The notes beneath the pieces are model-generated. The model did not search any database. It saw only the letters and a list, made by a program, of their open reading frames with translations, and was not told the DNA's origin. The position numbers were made by a program, and so were the translations under genes. A stretch of DNA of 33,965 nt from GWF2-38-69 sp037127655 (GTDB taxonomy: Bacteria; Verrucomicrobiota; Lentisphaeria; Victivallales; GWF2-38-69), in the NCBI GenBank assembly GCA_037127655.1, contig JBAXXY010000013.1, positions 1-33,965 on the forward strand, read 5' to 3'. Positions 33,690 through 33,965 of this stretch are shown here, in pieces (position 1 is the first letter of the stretch; the number at the start of each line of letters is the position of its first letter).

Positions 33690-33965
33690 TTTTAAACTCG
33701 CTTTATTAAAATTCGTGCCATTTAGTACCATTCTAGCTTTTATTATCTTTTTTATACGCTATATTTAGCCAAAACAGGTACTTTTCACACAAAAGAATGG
33801 TCATGGCAGGAAAAATAACAAAGCTTGAAATAGGCACCGTTTACAAAAAAGATTCTGATGGAAACTATTACTTCAGATATCAGGTAAACGGGCAAAGAAA
33901 AGCTGTCAGCTTAAAAACTAAAAACCATGCTGAAGCTATTGAAAAAGCCCAGGAGATCTTACCTG
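33665..33965 (+). mobile_element. Probable left edge of a tRNA-integrated element
   Basis: The 3' part of tRNA-Leu is a common attB for tyrosine recombinases. An integrase-like gene begins 108 bp downstream, reading away from the tRNA. The second attachment repeat and the rest of the element would lie beyond the window, so the boundary is only inferred. Confidence 0.45.
33797..33965 (+). CDS. Probable tyrosine recombinase (integrase), N-terminal fragment cut by window end
   Basis: An open frame runs to the window edge with no stop (start at 33797, or 33803 if the second ATG is used). It encodes MAGKITKLEIG, then YKKDSDGNYYFRYQVNGQ, then RKAVSLKTKNHAEAIEKAQ. This has the form of the N-terminal arm-binding region of phage-type integrases: a short beta hairpin with the YYFRY...RK pattern, followed by a helix with a KT-x-x-x-A-x-x motif. 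The catalytic domain lies outside the window. Position next to a tRNA strongly supports the call. Confidence 0.65.
   Translation, partial: MVMAGKITKLEIGTVYKKDSDGNYYFRYQVNGQRKAVSLKTKNHAEAIEKAQEILP

Overview
The window is AT-rich chromosomal DNA from a Gram-negative-type bacterium. It is dense with housekeeping genes: rod-shape genes, cmk, glyA, phoH, rnc, recJ and a tRNA. A heptose-phosphate adenylyltransferase and a WbuC-type cupin point to an LPS-bearing outer envelope. Several gene architectures are not those of the usual model organisms: a fused RpiB-GlyA, a bacterial AGL-like debranching enzyme, a HEAT-repeat/PgsB-like fusion, and a TubZ-like tubulin with a TubR-like partner. I take this as an uncultivated or little-studied phylum. 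I cannot name the phylum from sequence alone.

Layout. 1-3227: the end of a rod-shape operon (mreC, mreD, mrdA). 3228-3491: a spacer with a folded palindromic repeat, a C10 tract and a hairpin over the ribosome binding site of the next gene. 3492-8655: a two-component module with one large PAS/GAF histidine kinase and two response regulators whose first codons are nearly identical. One regulator ends in a Cys-rich module. The other ends in an HD-GYP domain that has lost its HD motif. 8938-10424: a degenerate CobS-like membrane protein, then cytidylate kinase. 10430-15321 (minus): a two-gene operon with a membrane-anchored hydrolase-like protein and a HEAT-PgsB/CapB-like ligase, a possible polyamino-acid polymer system. 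15456-21997: glycogen debranching enzyme, a YwlE-like phosphatase and the RpiB-GlyA fusion, closed by a clear terminator. 22077-24508: a geranylgeranyl-reductase-family flavoprotein overlapping an MFS transporter.

24510-26100 (minus) is the most striking part. A winged-helix protein and a TubZ-like GTPase overlap by 4 bp. Upstream are a good promoter and a perfect 23-bp palindrome whose half-site recurs over the -10 box. This is the layout of a type III (TubZRC) segregation cassette, but in a chromosomal setting. The right side carries wbuC, a HIT protein, phoH, a heptose adenylyltransferase, a PhoU-like/Pit phosphate pair and, on the minus strand, recJ-rnc. The window ends with tRNA-Leu(CAG) followed at once by the N-terminus of a probable integrase. 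This is the classic edge of an integrated element, which would extend beyond the window.

Many genes are translationally coupled (ATGA overlaps at mreD/mrdA, pgs-like pair, flavoprotein/MFS, tubR/tubZ). Family assignments rest on motifs read by eye. No database search was run.
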